Assembly (NCBI GenBank): GCA_028994555.1 | Contig: JARDVN010000001.1 | Location: 2,170,001-2,234,000 of the forward strand | Reading direction: 5' to 3' | Length of the DNA stretch: 64,000 bases | DNA from: Citrobacter amalonaticus | GTDB taxonomy: Bacteria; Pseudomonadota; Gammaproteobacteria; Enterobacterales; Enterobacteriaceae | Part shown: positions 55,866 to 64,000 of the stretch, piece after piece | How the letters are laid out: each line of letters begins with the position of its first letter | Position numbering within the stretch: position 1 is the first letter of the stretch | Made by a program: the position numbers and the translations under genes | Notes under the pieces: generated by a model | Seen by the model: the letters and a program-made list of their open reading frames with translations, nothing else | Told to the model about the DNA's origin: nothing | The model's database searches: none

Positions 55866-56494
55866 TAATACCCCGCCAGCAACTGGTGGTCGAGGGCGAA
55901 ATGCACCAGATCGATGGTGCTGTGACAGTTCAGTTTGCCCAGCACATTGGCGCGGTGCACGTGCACCGTTTTATGGCTGAGATCGAGTTTGAAGGCGATC
56001 TCCTTCACGCTGTCGCCTTTGACGAGTAAATCAAAGACTTCTCGTTCGCGTGGGGTCAGTACATCCAGCACCGGTGACGAAGGCTTACCACCGCGCAGCG
56101 CCCGTAGCGCATCGGCGCAAAGATAATGCCCACCGAGGCCCACCGAGCGGACGGCCTGCACTAACTCTTCCGGCCCGCAGCGTTTAGTCAGATAGCCGCT
56201 GGCTCCCGCATCCAGTGCGCTCTGCACGAAGGCGGGCGTGTCATAGATGCTAAGAATAATGGCGCGAAACTGTGGCTTTTGCGCCCGTAGCCGTTTCAAC
56301 AGGCTCAGTCCGTTTTCGTCCGGCATGGCGATATCCATCACGGCCACGTTGACATCGTCACGCAGCAACGCAGGCCAGGCTTCGGCCGCGTTACTGTACT
56401 GGCCCACGACGTCGAGGTCTTCTTCGAGACTGAGTAATTGCGCAAAGCCGGAACGCACCACCACATGGTCGTCCACCAGCACTACACGGATCAT
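55865..56494 (-). CDS. UhpA-like NarL/FixJ-family response regulator
   Basis: 209 residues, intact. Receiver domain with phospho-aspartate in VAVMDIAMPDENG (about residue 54), acidic pair VDDH near the start and conserved K105 (YLTKRCGP), then a LuxR-type HTH (LTPREREVFDLLVKGDSVKEIAFKLDLSHKTVHVHRANVLGKL). First gene of the six-gene uhpABC-like/afuABC run on the minus strand. It should activate this operon when the UhpC-like protein senses a sugar phosphate. Confidence 0.92.
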   Translation of the reverse strand: MIRVVLVDDHVVVRSGFAQLLSLEEDLDVVGQYSNAAEAWPALLRDDVNVAVMDIAMPDENGLSLLKRLRAQKPQFRAIILSIYDTPAFVQSALDAGASGYLTKRCGPEELVQAVRSVGLGGHYLCADALRALRGGKPSSPVLDVLTPREREVFDLLVKGDSVKEIAFKLDLSHKTVHVHRANVLGKLNCHSTIDLVHFALDHQLLAGY

Positions 56495-56656
56495 GATTTT
56501 GCTCTCTTGCCGGATAATATCTCTATGATGCCTGGCGCCGCTGTGCTGGCAATCAATCAGGTACAGTTATGGAATGTATGTAACAAAATGGTGATATTCA
56601 CAAGGGGTATGTTTTATTGCATACGGTTCCGTTCTCGTTATGCTCCGTACGGGTTG

Positions 56657-57192
56657 TCAGGTGTTTTCATGTCACTTCATCAAAGGGTTCCGTTCGCTTT
56701 ATGACTGTTGCTTCTTTGGAACTCACTTACCCGCGAACGTGTTAAGGGCGTTCTCCGCCACGCCCTTAACAATCCCGGCTCCCGGCCGGGAAAATCGCCA
56801 CTTCGTGGTCCATTCGCCTTATGTCGTCTGCCTGTCGGGTCGGGGCCGAGCCTGCATCCCTGCAGGCCGTCCCCTCCGCCCGCTTCCCTGCGGGCGGACC
56901 CGGTCAGCCGTCAACGGCTCATCGATTTTCACGCCGGACCAACGGCATCGCTTCGATTCTCTGCCTTTCAGGTAAATTCATTTCGCTGTAAAAAAAGCAA
57001 ACCGCAGAGATGGTCAGGTGTGGATGGGGCGAATAATTCGCGAAGCGACAATTATCCTGCCGGGAGCCAGGATTGTTAAGGAGGCGGCGACGAGCCTCCT
57101 TAACACGTCCGAGGGAAATTTACGTCCAGAGAATCACGGTTCGTAGGGTGAACGGAACCCTTTAAAGGAGTGACATGAAAGTCATATCCTGA
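56657..57192. repeat. non-coding element with long imperfect inverted repeats
   Basis: Left arm from TCAGG at 56657 and right arm ending CCTGA at 57192 mirror each other for ~130 bases with gaps: TTTCATGTCACT and AAAGGGTTCCGTTC (56682-56695) match the reverse of 57150-57163 and the adjacent bases. Then two 52-base blocks (56734-56785 and the reverse of 57060-57111) align end to end. Each block holds its own hairpin, GTTAAGGGCG/CGCCCTTAAC on the left and GTTAAGGAGGC/GCCTCCTTAAC on the right, so the stem differs but pairing is kept. The ~275-base centre is GC-rich with smaller hairpins and no open frame. No transposase. It may be a MITE-like repeat or a structured RNA/DNA element. The rest of 56495-57310 holds only promoter DNA. 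Confidence 0.65.
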
Positions 57193-57310
57193 CTAACCAT
57201 TCCCGTTTTTTTCTAAAAACGCTTTGTTCTTAACAAGAACGTTTAATTCCTTTATCAAATTCAGCCGCAACGAAATACTGCCTCCATAACAAGACAGGGG
57301 AGCAGACACT

Positions 57311-58274
57311 ATGGCCGTTTCATCGCGTAACACAATTCTTGCCGCACTGGCATTCATCACCTTTCAGGTGCAGGCGGTAAACGTCACCGTCGCGTACCAA
57401 ACCTCCGCTGAGCCGGCGAAAGTGGCGCAGGCGGATAACACCTTTGCCAAAGAGAGCGGGGCCACCGTCGACTGGCGTAAGTTCGACAGCGGCGCGAGCA
57501 TTGTGCGCGCCCTGGCGTCTGGCGACGTGCAAATCGGTAATCTCGGCTCCAGCCCGCTGGCGGTTGCTGCCAGCCAACAGGTGCCTATCGAGGTTTTCCT
57601 GCTGGCGTCAAAACTCGGCAACTCCGAAGCACTGGTGGTGAAGAAAACGATCAGCAAACCCGAGGACCTGATCGGCAAACGTATCGCGGTGCCCTTTATC
57701 TCTACCACTCACTACAGCCTGTTGGCGGCACTGAAACACTGGGGGGATCAAACCCGGCCTGGTGGAGATTGTGAACCTGCAGCCACCGGCGATTATCGCC
57801 GCCTGGCAACGTGGAGATATTGATGGAGCTTACGTCTGGGCGCCTGCCGTTAACGCGCTGGAAAAAGATGGCAAGGTGCTGACCGACTCGGAAAAAGTTG
57901 GTGAGTGGGGCGCACCGACGCTGGACGTTTGGGTGGTGCGCAAAGACTTTGCCGAGAAGCATCCGGAGGTGGTGAAAGCCTTCGCCAAAAGCGCCATTGA
58001 CGCGCAGCAGCCCTATATTGCCAATCCCGACGAATGGCTGAAAAAACCGGAGAACATCAGCAAGCTGTCGCGTCTGAGCGGCGTGCCGGAAGCCGATGTG
58101 CCGGGGCTGGTGAAAGGCAACACTTATCTTACCCCTCAACAGCAGACGGCTGAGCTGACCGGACCGGTGAACAAAGCGATTATCGACACCGCGCAGTTTC
58201 TGAAAGAGCAGGGTAAGGTGCCTGCGGTGGCAAGCGATTACAGTCAGTACGTCACCGATCGCTTCGTGCAATAA
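57311..58274 (+). pseudogene. tauA: taurine-binding periplasmic protein, frameshifted
   Basis: 320 residues when repaired. Signal peptide ending FQVQA|VNVTVAYQT; SsuA/TauA fold with DWRKFDSGASIVRALASGDVQ and IGNLGSSPLAVAAS. Removing one base from G6 at 57741-57746 gives LKHWGIKPG and joins the two parts. Nearly identical to E. coli TauA. A GGGGAGC site precedes the ATG. First gene of tauABCD, used for sulphur from taurine under sulphate limitation. Confidence 0.95.
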
Positions 58275-58285
58275 AGGAGGCGCTG

Positions 58286-59054
58286 ATGCTGCAACTTTCT
58301 CATCTGTACGCCGATTACGGCGGTAAACCGGCGCTGGAAGATATTAATCTGACGCTCGACAGCGGTGAGCTGCTGGTGGTACTGGGGCCTTCGGGATGTG
58401 GCAAAACGACGCTACTGAACCTGATTGCCGGATTTGTGCCGTATCAGCACGGCAGTATTCAACTGGCGGGAAAACGTGTCGACGGGCCGGGGGGCAGAGC
58501 GCGGCGTGGTGTTTCAGCATGAAGGGCTGCTGCCGTGGCGCAACGTGCAGGATAACGTCGCGTTAGGTTTGCAACTGGCAGGTGTCGGGAAAGTGCAGCG
58601 TATCAGCATCGCTCAGGAAATGTTGAAAAAAGTGGGGCTGGAAGGCGCAGGAAAACGCTTTATCTGGCAGCTTTCCGGTGGTCAGCGCCAGCGCGTTGGC
58701 ATTGCCCGCGCACTGGCGGCGAATCCACAGCTTTTGCTGCTGGATGAACCCTTTGGCGCACTGGACGCCTTTACCCGCGAACAGATGCAAACCCTGTTGC
58801 TGAAGCTCTGGCATGAGACCGGTAAACAGGTGTTGTTGATTACGCATGATATTGAAGAAGCGGTATTTATGGCGACCGAACTGGTGCTGTTGTCTCCCGG
58901 ACCAGGCCGCGTGCTGGAGCGTCTGCCGTTGACCTTTGCCCGCCGTTTTGTGGCAGGCGAAGCGAGTCGCAGTATTAAGTCCGATCCGCAGTTTATTGCG
59001 ACCCGCGAATATGTCTTAAGCCGCGTCTTTGAACAACGGGAGGCCTTCTCATGA
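58286..59054 (+). pseudogene. tauB: taurine ABC transporter ATP-binding protein, frameshifted
   Basis: 255 residues when repaired. Walker [10 protein letters not shown], signature [16 protein letters not shown], Walker [14 protein letters not shown]-loop THDIEEA. Removing one base from G6 at 58489-58494 gives [19 protein letters not shown]. The ribosome site AAAGGAGG follows the tauA stop directly. The stop overlaps tauC by 4 bases. Confidence 0.95.
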
Positions 59055-59878
59055 GTGTGGTGATCAACGACAAGCCGCGCCAACGGGCACTGAAATGGCG
59101 CTGGCCGTTTTCCCGGCAGATTACGCTGAGCCTGGCGACGCTGACGGTGATTCTGGCGGTGTGGTGGATAGTTGCTGCACTGCAACTGATAAGCCCGCTT
59201 TTTTTGCCGCCGCCGGATCAGGTACTGCAAAAACTTATCACCATCGCCGGTCCGCAAGGGTTTATGGATGCCACGCTGTGGCAGCATCTGGCCGCCAGCC
59301 TGACCCGCATCGTGCTGGCGCTGCTGGCCGCGGTGGCGTTCGGTATTCCGGTCGGGATTGCGATGGGGCTCAGCCCGACGCTACGCGGCATTCTCGATCC
59401 GATCATTGAACTTTACCGTCCGGTGCCGCCGCTGGCTTATCTGCCATTAATGGTTATCTGGTTCGGTATTGGTGAAACCTCCAAGATCCTGCTGATCTAC
59501 CTGGCGATTTTTGCTCCGGTCGCGATGTCCGCGCTGGCGGGCGTGAAAAGTGCGCAACAGGTGCGGATCCGTGCCGCCCGATCGCTGGGCGCAAGTCGGG
59601 CGCAGGTGTTGTGGCTGGTGATCCTGCCGGGCGCGTTACCCGAGATCCTCACCGGATTACGTATTGGGCTCGGCGTGGGCTGGTCAACGCTGGTGGCGGC
59701 GGAGCTGATTGCGGCGACGCGGGGATTAGGCTTTATGGTGCAGTCGGCCGGTGAGTTTCTGGCGACCGACGTGGTGCTGGCGGGGATCGCGGTGATTGCG
59801 ATTATCGCCTTTATTTTAGAACTGGGTCTGCGTGCGCTTCAGCGCCGCCTGACGCCCTGGCATGGAGAAGTCCAATGA
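59051..59878 (+). CDS. tauC: taurine ABC transporter permease
   Basis: 275 residues, intact, ~6 membrane helices. Binding-protein-dependent transport family with EAA loop [26 protein letters not shown]. Start and stop overlap tauB and tauD by ATGA, showing translational coupling across the operon. Confidence 0.95.
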   Translation: MSVVINDKPRQRALKWRWPFSRQITLSLATLTVILAVWWIVAALQLISPLFLPPPDQVLQKLITIAGPQGFMDATLWQHLAASLTRIVLALLAAVAFGIPVGIAMGLSPTLRGILDPIIELYRPVPPLAYLPLMVIWFGIGETSKILLIYLAIFAPVAMSALAGVKSAQQVRIRAARSLGASRAQVLWLVILPGALPEILTGLRIGLGVGWSTLVAAELIAATRGLGFMVQSAGEFLATDVVLAGIAVIAIIAFILELGLRALQRRLTPWHGEVQ

Positions 59879-60727
59879 GTGAACGTCTGAGCATTACCCC
59901 GCTGGGACCGTACATCGGCGCACAGATTAGCGGTGCGGACTTAACCCGCCCGCTCAGCGACAATCAGTTTGAGCAGCTTTACCATGCGGTGCTGCGACAT
60001 CAGGTGGTGTTCCTGCGCGAGCAGGCTATTACGCCGCAGCAGCAACGGGCGCTGGCCCAGCGCTTTGGCGATCTGCATATTCATCCGGTCTATCCGCATG
60101 CGGAGGGCGTGGAGGAGATTATCGTGCTGGATACGCACAATGATAATCCACCGGATAACGACAACTGGCATACCGACGTGACGTTTATTGAGACGCCGCC
60201 TGCCGGAGCGATTCTGGCAGCAAAAGAGTTACCGTCAACCGGCGGCGATACGCTTTGGGCCAGCGGCATTGCGGCGTTTGAAGCGCTGTCGGAGCCGTTT
60301 CGTCAGTTGCTGAGCGGCCTGCGGGCGGAGCACGATTTCCGAAAATCCTTTCAGGAATATAAATACCGTAAGACGGAAGAGGAACATCAGCGCTGGCGTG
60401 AAGCGGTAGCGAAACATCCCCCCGCTTACGCATCCGGTGGTACGAACCCATCCGGTGAGCGGTAAGCAGGCGCTGTTTGTTAACGAAGGTTTCACGACGC
60501 GCATTGTTGATGTGACAGAAAAGGAGAGTGAGACGCTGCTCAGTTTCCTGTTTGCCCACATCACTAAACCGGAATTTCAGGTGCGCTGGCGCTGGCAACC
60601 CAATGACGTGGCGATCTGGGATAATCGCGTGACGCAGCATTACGCGAACGCAGATTACCTGCCGCAGCGGCGCATTATGCACCGGGCGACGATTTTGGGT
60701 GACAAACCGTTTTATCGCGCGCCTTGA
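59875..60727 (+). pseudogene. tauD: taurine dioxygenase, frameshifted
   Basis: Fe(II)/2-oxoglutarate dioxygenase that releases sulphite from taurine. 283 residues when repaired. Iron ligands in NWHTDVTF (H, D) and the distal histidine in [12 protein letters not shown]; the 2-oxoglutarate arginine is in RIMHRATI. Removing one base from C6 at 60418-60423 gives [14 protein letters not shown]. Last gene of the tau operon, convergent with the acyltransferase gene. Confidence 0.95.
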
Positions 60728-60743
60728 GCGTCGGGCAACGGCG

Positions 60744-62445
60744 TTATAAATGTGCCTCAATATAGCGCTGATAACGACTGGTTTTCAGACGGGTTAAATC
60801 CACCAGGACCAGCCCATCTACGCAGTGGTTAAAATCCGGGTCGCTGCCAAAATCGATGAACTGAACGCCGCCCGGTTCGCACAGTTCCGAGTATTGCTTA
60901 TAGAGCGGGGGGAATACCGCAGCCCAGATTTCCCAGTAAGGATTTCAGGCGGATCAGATCTTCTGTGTAATCACGGCCTGAAAACTGCGCCAGAACGTCC
61001 GGCAGCGAAGCAGGATACGGCTGGCGCGAGATGGCCAATGGATGAGTGGGTGGGAACCACAGTCGATAGAAGGCAACCAGCAGATCGCGTGCATCTGGCG
61101 GCAATCCTCCGGAAATAGACACGGGGCCAAACAGGTAACGATACTGCGGGTAACGCGCCAGGTATGCGCCGATTCCTGACCAGAGATAATCCAGCCCGCG
61201 ACGTCCCCAGTAGCGAGGCTGAATGAAGCTGCGTCCCAGCTCAATACCGTGCTGCATGATGTTTGCCATTCGCTCGTCGTAGTCAAACAGACTGTGACTG
61301 TAGAGTCCTTCCAGCCCCTGTTTTTCCAGTTGCTGTGCGCAGGAGATAAACCGGTAAGCGCCGATGATTTCCAGCTCCTCCTCATCCCATAAGATCAGAT
61401 GCTGATAGTCATCATCGTAGCGATCGATATCTCTGCGCTTGCCGCTCCCTTCGCCGACGGCGCGAAAGGCAATTTCGCGCAACCGTCCCAGCTCGCGCAG
61501 AATTGTCGCCTCTTCCTGGCCGTTGTGCTGCCACAGATAAATGCGTTTGCCATCGGCGGTGCGCCCGAGGCACTCCGCCTGCGCCAGCTCGCGCTTTAGA
61601 CGCACCCTGTTTTCTGGCGGCGCGATGGTCGCTTCAGTCCGAAAGAGAGCAGGACGGCCTTTTCCCAATGCATTCACGTGCTCCCGGCATTTTTCCGCCT
61701 GCTCGCGAACGTGGCTTTTGCTGACGGACCACTGCGCCCAGGCAATCTGTTGACCGATGCGTACAGGCAGCGTGCTGCCGCGACGGCGAAACATTTGCTG
61801 CATTAACAGCAGCAGCGTGGCACGGGAAGAAATCAGCCCGCAGGCATAGAAGAGCGGGCTGTTATACGCCTGAATATGTACCGGCAGCAGCGGCGTTCGG
61901 TATTTTTCCGCCATGCGAATAAACCCGGAATGCCAGCGGCGTTCGGCTATCCCTTTCAGCGTCAGACGCGAGACTTCACCCGCAGGAAAGAAAACCAGCG
62001 CGCCGCCCGCCTGCAAGTGCGCATCCATTTGCTGTAACGATGATTTTGGCGTCCGCCCCTGAATATTGTCTACCGGGATGAACAGCGCGCGCAGAGGTTC
62101 CAGATGAGAGAGCAGTCGGTTGGTCACCACTTTGATATCGCGACGCACGCGGGAGAGGGCATAGATAAGCGCCAGTCCGTCCAGTGCACCGGTAGGGTGG
62201 TTAGCGATAATCACCAGCGGGCCATTTTCGGGGATGTTTTCGATGTGGTGCTCGGGGATTTCACAACGTATTTGCAGGTGCTCCAGGATTTGCTCCACCA
62301 TATCCACGCCTTTCAGATGGCGATGGCAGGCAGCAAACTGCTGGAACTCTTTTTCATATAACAGGTGTTGTAACACCTTTTTTTGCCAGGGCGCGGTCCT
62401 CGCCTCGGGCCAAAGGTCGCTGAGTACGTTATCGAGACTGAACAT
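60744..62445 (-). pseudogene. OlsF-type bifunctional acyltransferase (PlsC + GNAT/OlsB-like), frameshifted near the C-terminus
   Basis: 566 residues when repaired. N-terminal lysophospholipid acyltransferase domain (NHPTGALDG at ~95 as the NHx4D motif; FFPAGEVSR as the second block) followed by a hemolysin-type acetyltransferase domain (GAYRFISCAQQLEKQGLEGLYSHSLF). This order is that of OlsF proteins, which make ornithine lipids in one polypeptide. The frame breaks in G6 at 60907-60912; removing one base extends LGCGIPPLYKQYSELCEPGG to a stop at 60744. Starts MFSLDNVLSDLW at 62445 after GGAGGTGG. The lipid product is inferred from domain order. Confidence 0.8.
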
Positions 62446-62528
62446 AACACCACCTCCTTCTGTCCTGTGCTGACAGTAGAAGCGGTAAGTGTCGCGGGTA
62501 TGACGTTTGAATGACGTTTTGAGGAAGG

Positions 62529-62551
62529 GCCGGATGGCGAAACCACCCGGC
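62529..62551. repeat. REP-like palindrome between hemB and the acyltransferase gene
   Basis: GCCGGATGGCGAAACCACCCGGC-type inverted arms (GCCGG...CCGGC) in the short gap after hemB. Confidence 0.55.
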
Positions 62552-62565
62552 AAAATAACGAAAAC

Positions 62566-63540
62566 TTAACGCAGGATTTTTTTCTCTGCCAGATCAAGCG
62601 CGAAGTAGCTAAAGATCAGATCCGCGCCGGCACGTTTGATGGCACCTAAGCTTTCCAGCACCACTTTTTCTTCATCAATGGCGCCCGCCATGGCGGCAAA
62701 TTTGATCATCGCATATTCGCCGCTGACCTGATACGCGCCGAGCGGCAGCTCTGTGCGCTCACGGATGTCACGCAGCACATCCAGATAGGCACCTGCCGGT
62801 TTCACCATCAGGCAGTCCGCGCCCTGCGCTTCATCAAGCAGCGATTCACGAATCGCTTCACGGCGGTTCATTGGGTTCATCTGGTAGGTTTTGCGATCGC
62901 CTTTCAGCGCGGTGCCTGCGGCTTCGCGGAACGGACCATAGAACGACGAGGCAAATTTGGTGGAGTAGGACATGATGGCGGTGTCAGTAAAGCCTGCGGC
63001 ATCCAGCGCCTGGCGAATCGCCTGGACTTGTCCATCCATCGCCGCGGAAGGGGCGATGAAGTCTGCGCCTGCGGCGGCCGCGACAACGGCTTGTTTACCC
63101 AGGTTTGCCAGCGTTGCATCGTTATCCACGCCGTGCTCGCAGAGCACGCCGCAGTGACCGTGGGAAGTATATTCACAGAAGCAGGTATCTGACATCACGA
63201 TCATTTCCGGAACGGTCTGTTTGCAGATACGCGACATCCGCGCCACCAGGCCGTCTTCCTTCCAGGCATCACTGCCGGTGTCATCGGTATGGTGGGAGAT
63301 GCCAAAGGTCATTATGGAGCGGATACCGGCATTGGCAATGCGTTCTATCTCGCGCGCCAGCTGTTTTTCCGGGATGCGCATGACGCCGGGCATAGCCTCA
63401 ATCGCTTTGTAGTCGTTGAGTTCTTCTTCAACAAAGATCGGCAACACCAGATCGTTCAAGCTGAGTGTTGTCTCTTCAAACATGGCGCGTAGCGCTGCGG
63501 ATTTGCGCAGACGGCGAGGGCGATGGATTAAGTCTGTCAT
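62566..63540 (-). CDS. hemB: porphobilinogen synthase (5-aminolevulinate dehydratase)
   Basis: Condenses two 5-aminolevulinate molecules to porphobilinogen in haem synthesis. 324 residues, intact, nearly identical to E. coli HemB. Catalytic-zinc cysteines in [13 protein letters not shown], Schiff-base lysines in YSTKFASS and LMVKPAGAY. The start [10 protein letters not shown] at 63540 is chosen over an in-frame upstream ATG because it matches the family. Confidence 0.97.
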   Translation of the reverse strand: MTDLIHRPRRLRKSAALRAMFEETTLSLNDLVLPIFVEEELNDYKAIEAMPGVMRIPEKQLAREIERIANAGIRSIMTFGISHHTDDTGSDAWKEDGLVARMSRICKQTVPEMIVMSDTCFCEYTSHGHCGVLCEHGVDNDATLANLGKQAVVAAAAGADFIAPSAAMDGQVQAIRQALDAAGFTDTAIMSYSTKFASSFYGPFREAAGTALKGDRKTYQMNPMNRREAIRESLLDEAQGADCLMVKPAGAYLDVLRDIRERTELPLGAYQVSGEYAMIKFAAMAGAIDEEKVVLESLGAIKRAGADLIFSYFALDLAEKKILR

Positions 63541-64000
63541 GGGATGCCTGATGTTTGTGAAAGTGTGAGCCATAGTATACCTGAAGCCGCGGGCGAGTGT
63601 TTTACGAAAATTGGCCTTATGGTTCTGTTTTATTAATAAATAAAAGCCATGGCATGACAATTTTTTAATGTGAATAGCTAAAAATTCATATTTGGAAGTG
63701 TGATTGTTATTTGTCAGATTATTTAAAATATCTATTTGTTTGAATTTAACTACATATAAATTAATTAATTCTTTATTTATTCATCGTTATCACTGTCCGC
63801 TATGTTAAGTATCACTTTACTATATGCTTCCCTGTCTTTTGCTTTTTTTATTGCATTGATTTATAAGTCATTTTTTATTTTTCAATTGAATTTTTTCCTG
63901 GTTTTTGTTATTGTCTGTATTCGGACTACAGGGAAAGAATAATTGAACCTTTCATTGTGGAGACCGCATAATCCTCCTCGCAAAACAAAATGTTTTCTAT
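63541..64000. other. AT-rich region upstream of hemB to the window end
   Basis: Very AT-rich from 63660 on, with no gene before the window ends. In E. coli the gene beyond hemB is an autotransporter-like one; the last ~60 bases here could be its leader, but nothing coding is visible. Confidence 0.4.

Overview
The window looks like the chromosome of an enterobacterium close to Citrobacter. prpRBCDE, lacZ, tauABCD, hemB, yahN, yahO and yeeN read as near-homologues of their E. coli counterparts. A contiguous uhpABC-like/afuABC locus of the kind described for hexose-phosphate uptake in Citrobacter rodentium is also present. The species cannot be fixed from this window alone.

Layout. 1-3668: a cyclic beta-1,2-glucan synthase-family gene running off the left edge. 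3.8-8.6 kb: an accessory patch with two cold-shock genes, a zinc-ribbon miniprotein, an H-NS paralogue, a YfjP/YeeP-type GTPase, a YfjR-type WYL regulator and a small exported protein, ended by IS1 copy 1 (8567-9334). 9.3-13.6 kb: a chaperone-usher fimbrial cluster whose 5' half is missing at the IS1, plus a membrane-anchored winged-helix regulator. 14.2-19.5 kb: yeeN, a xylosidase remnant, a PHP-domain protein, an orphan PTS EIIB, a YeiL-like regulator and a methyltransferase. 20-30.3 kb: a POT peptide transporter, two convergent autotransporters around a lipoprotein gene and yahN, then yahO. 30.4-38.5 kb: the prp propionate regulon, with IS1 copy 2 inserted at the prpE start codon. 38.7-43.6 kb: lacZ, a GlxA/FtrA-type AraC regulator and an MBL-fold hydrolase. 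44.3-48.3 kb: a large glycine-rich autotransporter. 48.6-56.5 kb: the six-gene uhpABC-like/afuABC operon. 56.66-57.19 kb: a non-coding element with long imperfect inverted repeats. 57.3-63.5 kb: tauABCD, an OlsF-type double acyltransferase and hemB.

The dominant feature is that at least 30 reading frames are broken at a homopolymer (usually G or C, 5-9 bases; sometimes A or T, 6-7 bases). Removing one base restores a full-length, family-typical protein; uhpB needs two. No deletion-type homopolymer error was found. Uncorrected sequence error is the simplest explanation, so most genes called pseudogene here may be intact in the organism. Independent, non-homopolymer lesions are the two IS1 insertions, the missing fimbrial genes, an internal deletion in prpR and the 5'-truncated xylosidase gene. 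By these criteria the propionate pathway and the fimbria are the systems most likely to be truly disabled.

Working units: PrpR with sigma-54 driving prpBCDE (2-methylcitrate cycle); UhpA/B/C-like signalling upstream of the AfuABC sugar-phosphate importer; TauABC import feeding the TauD dioxygenase.
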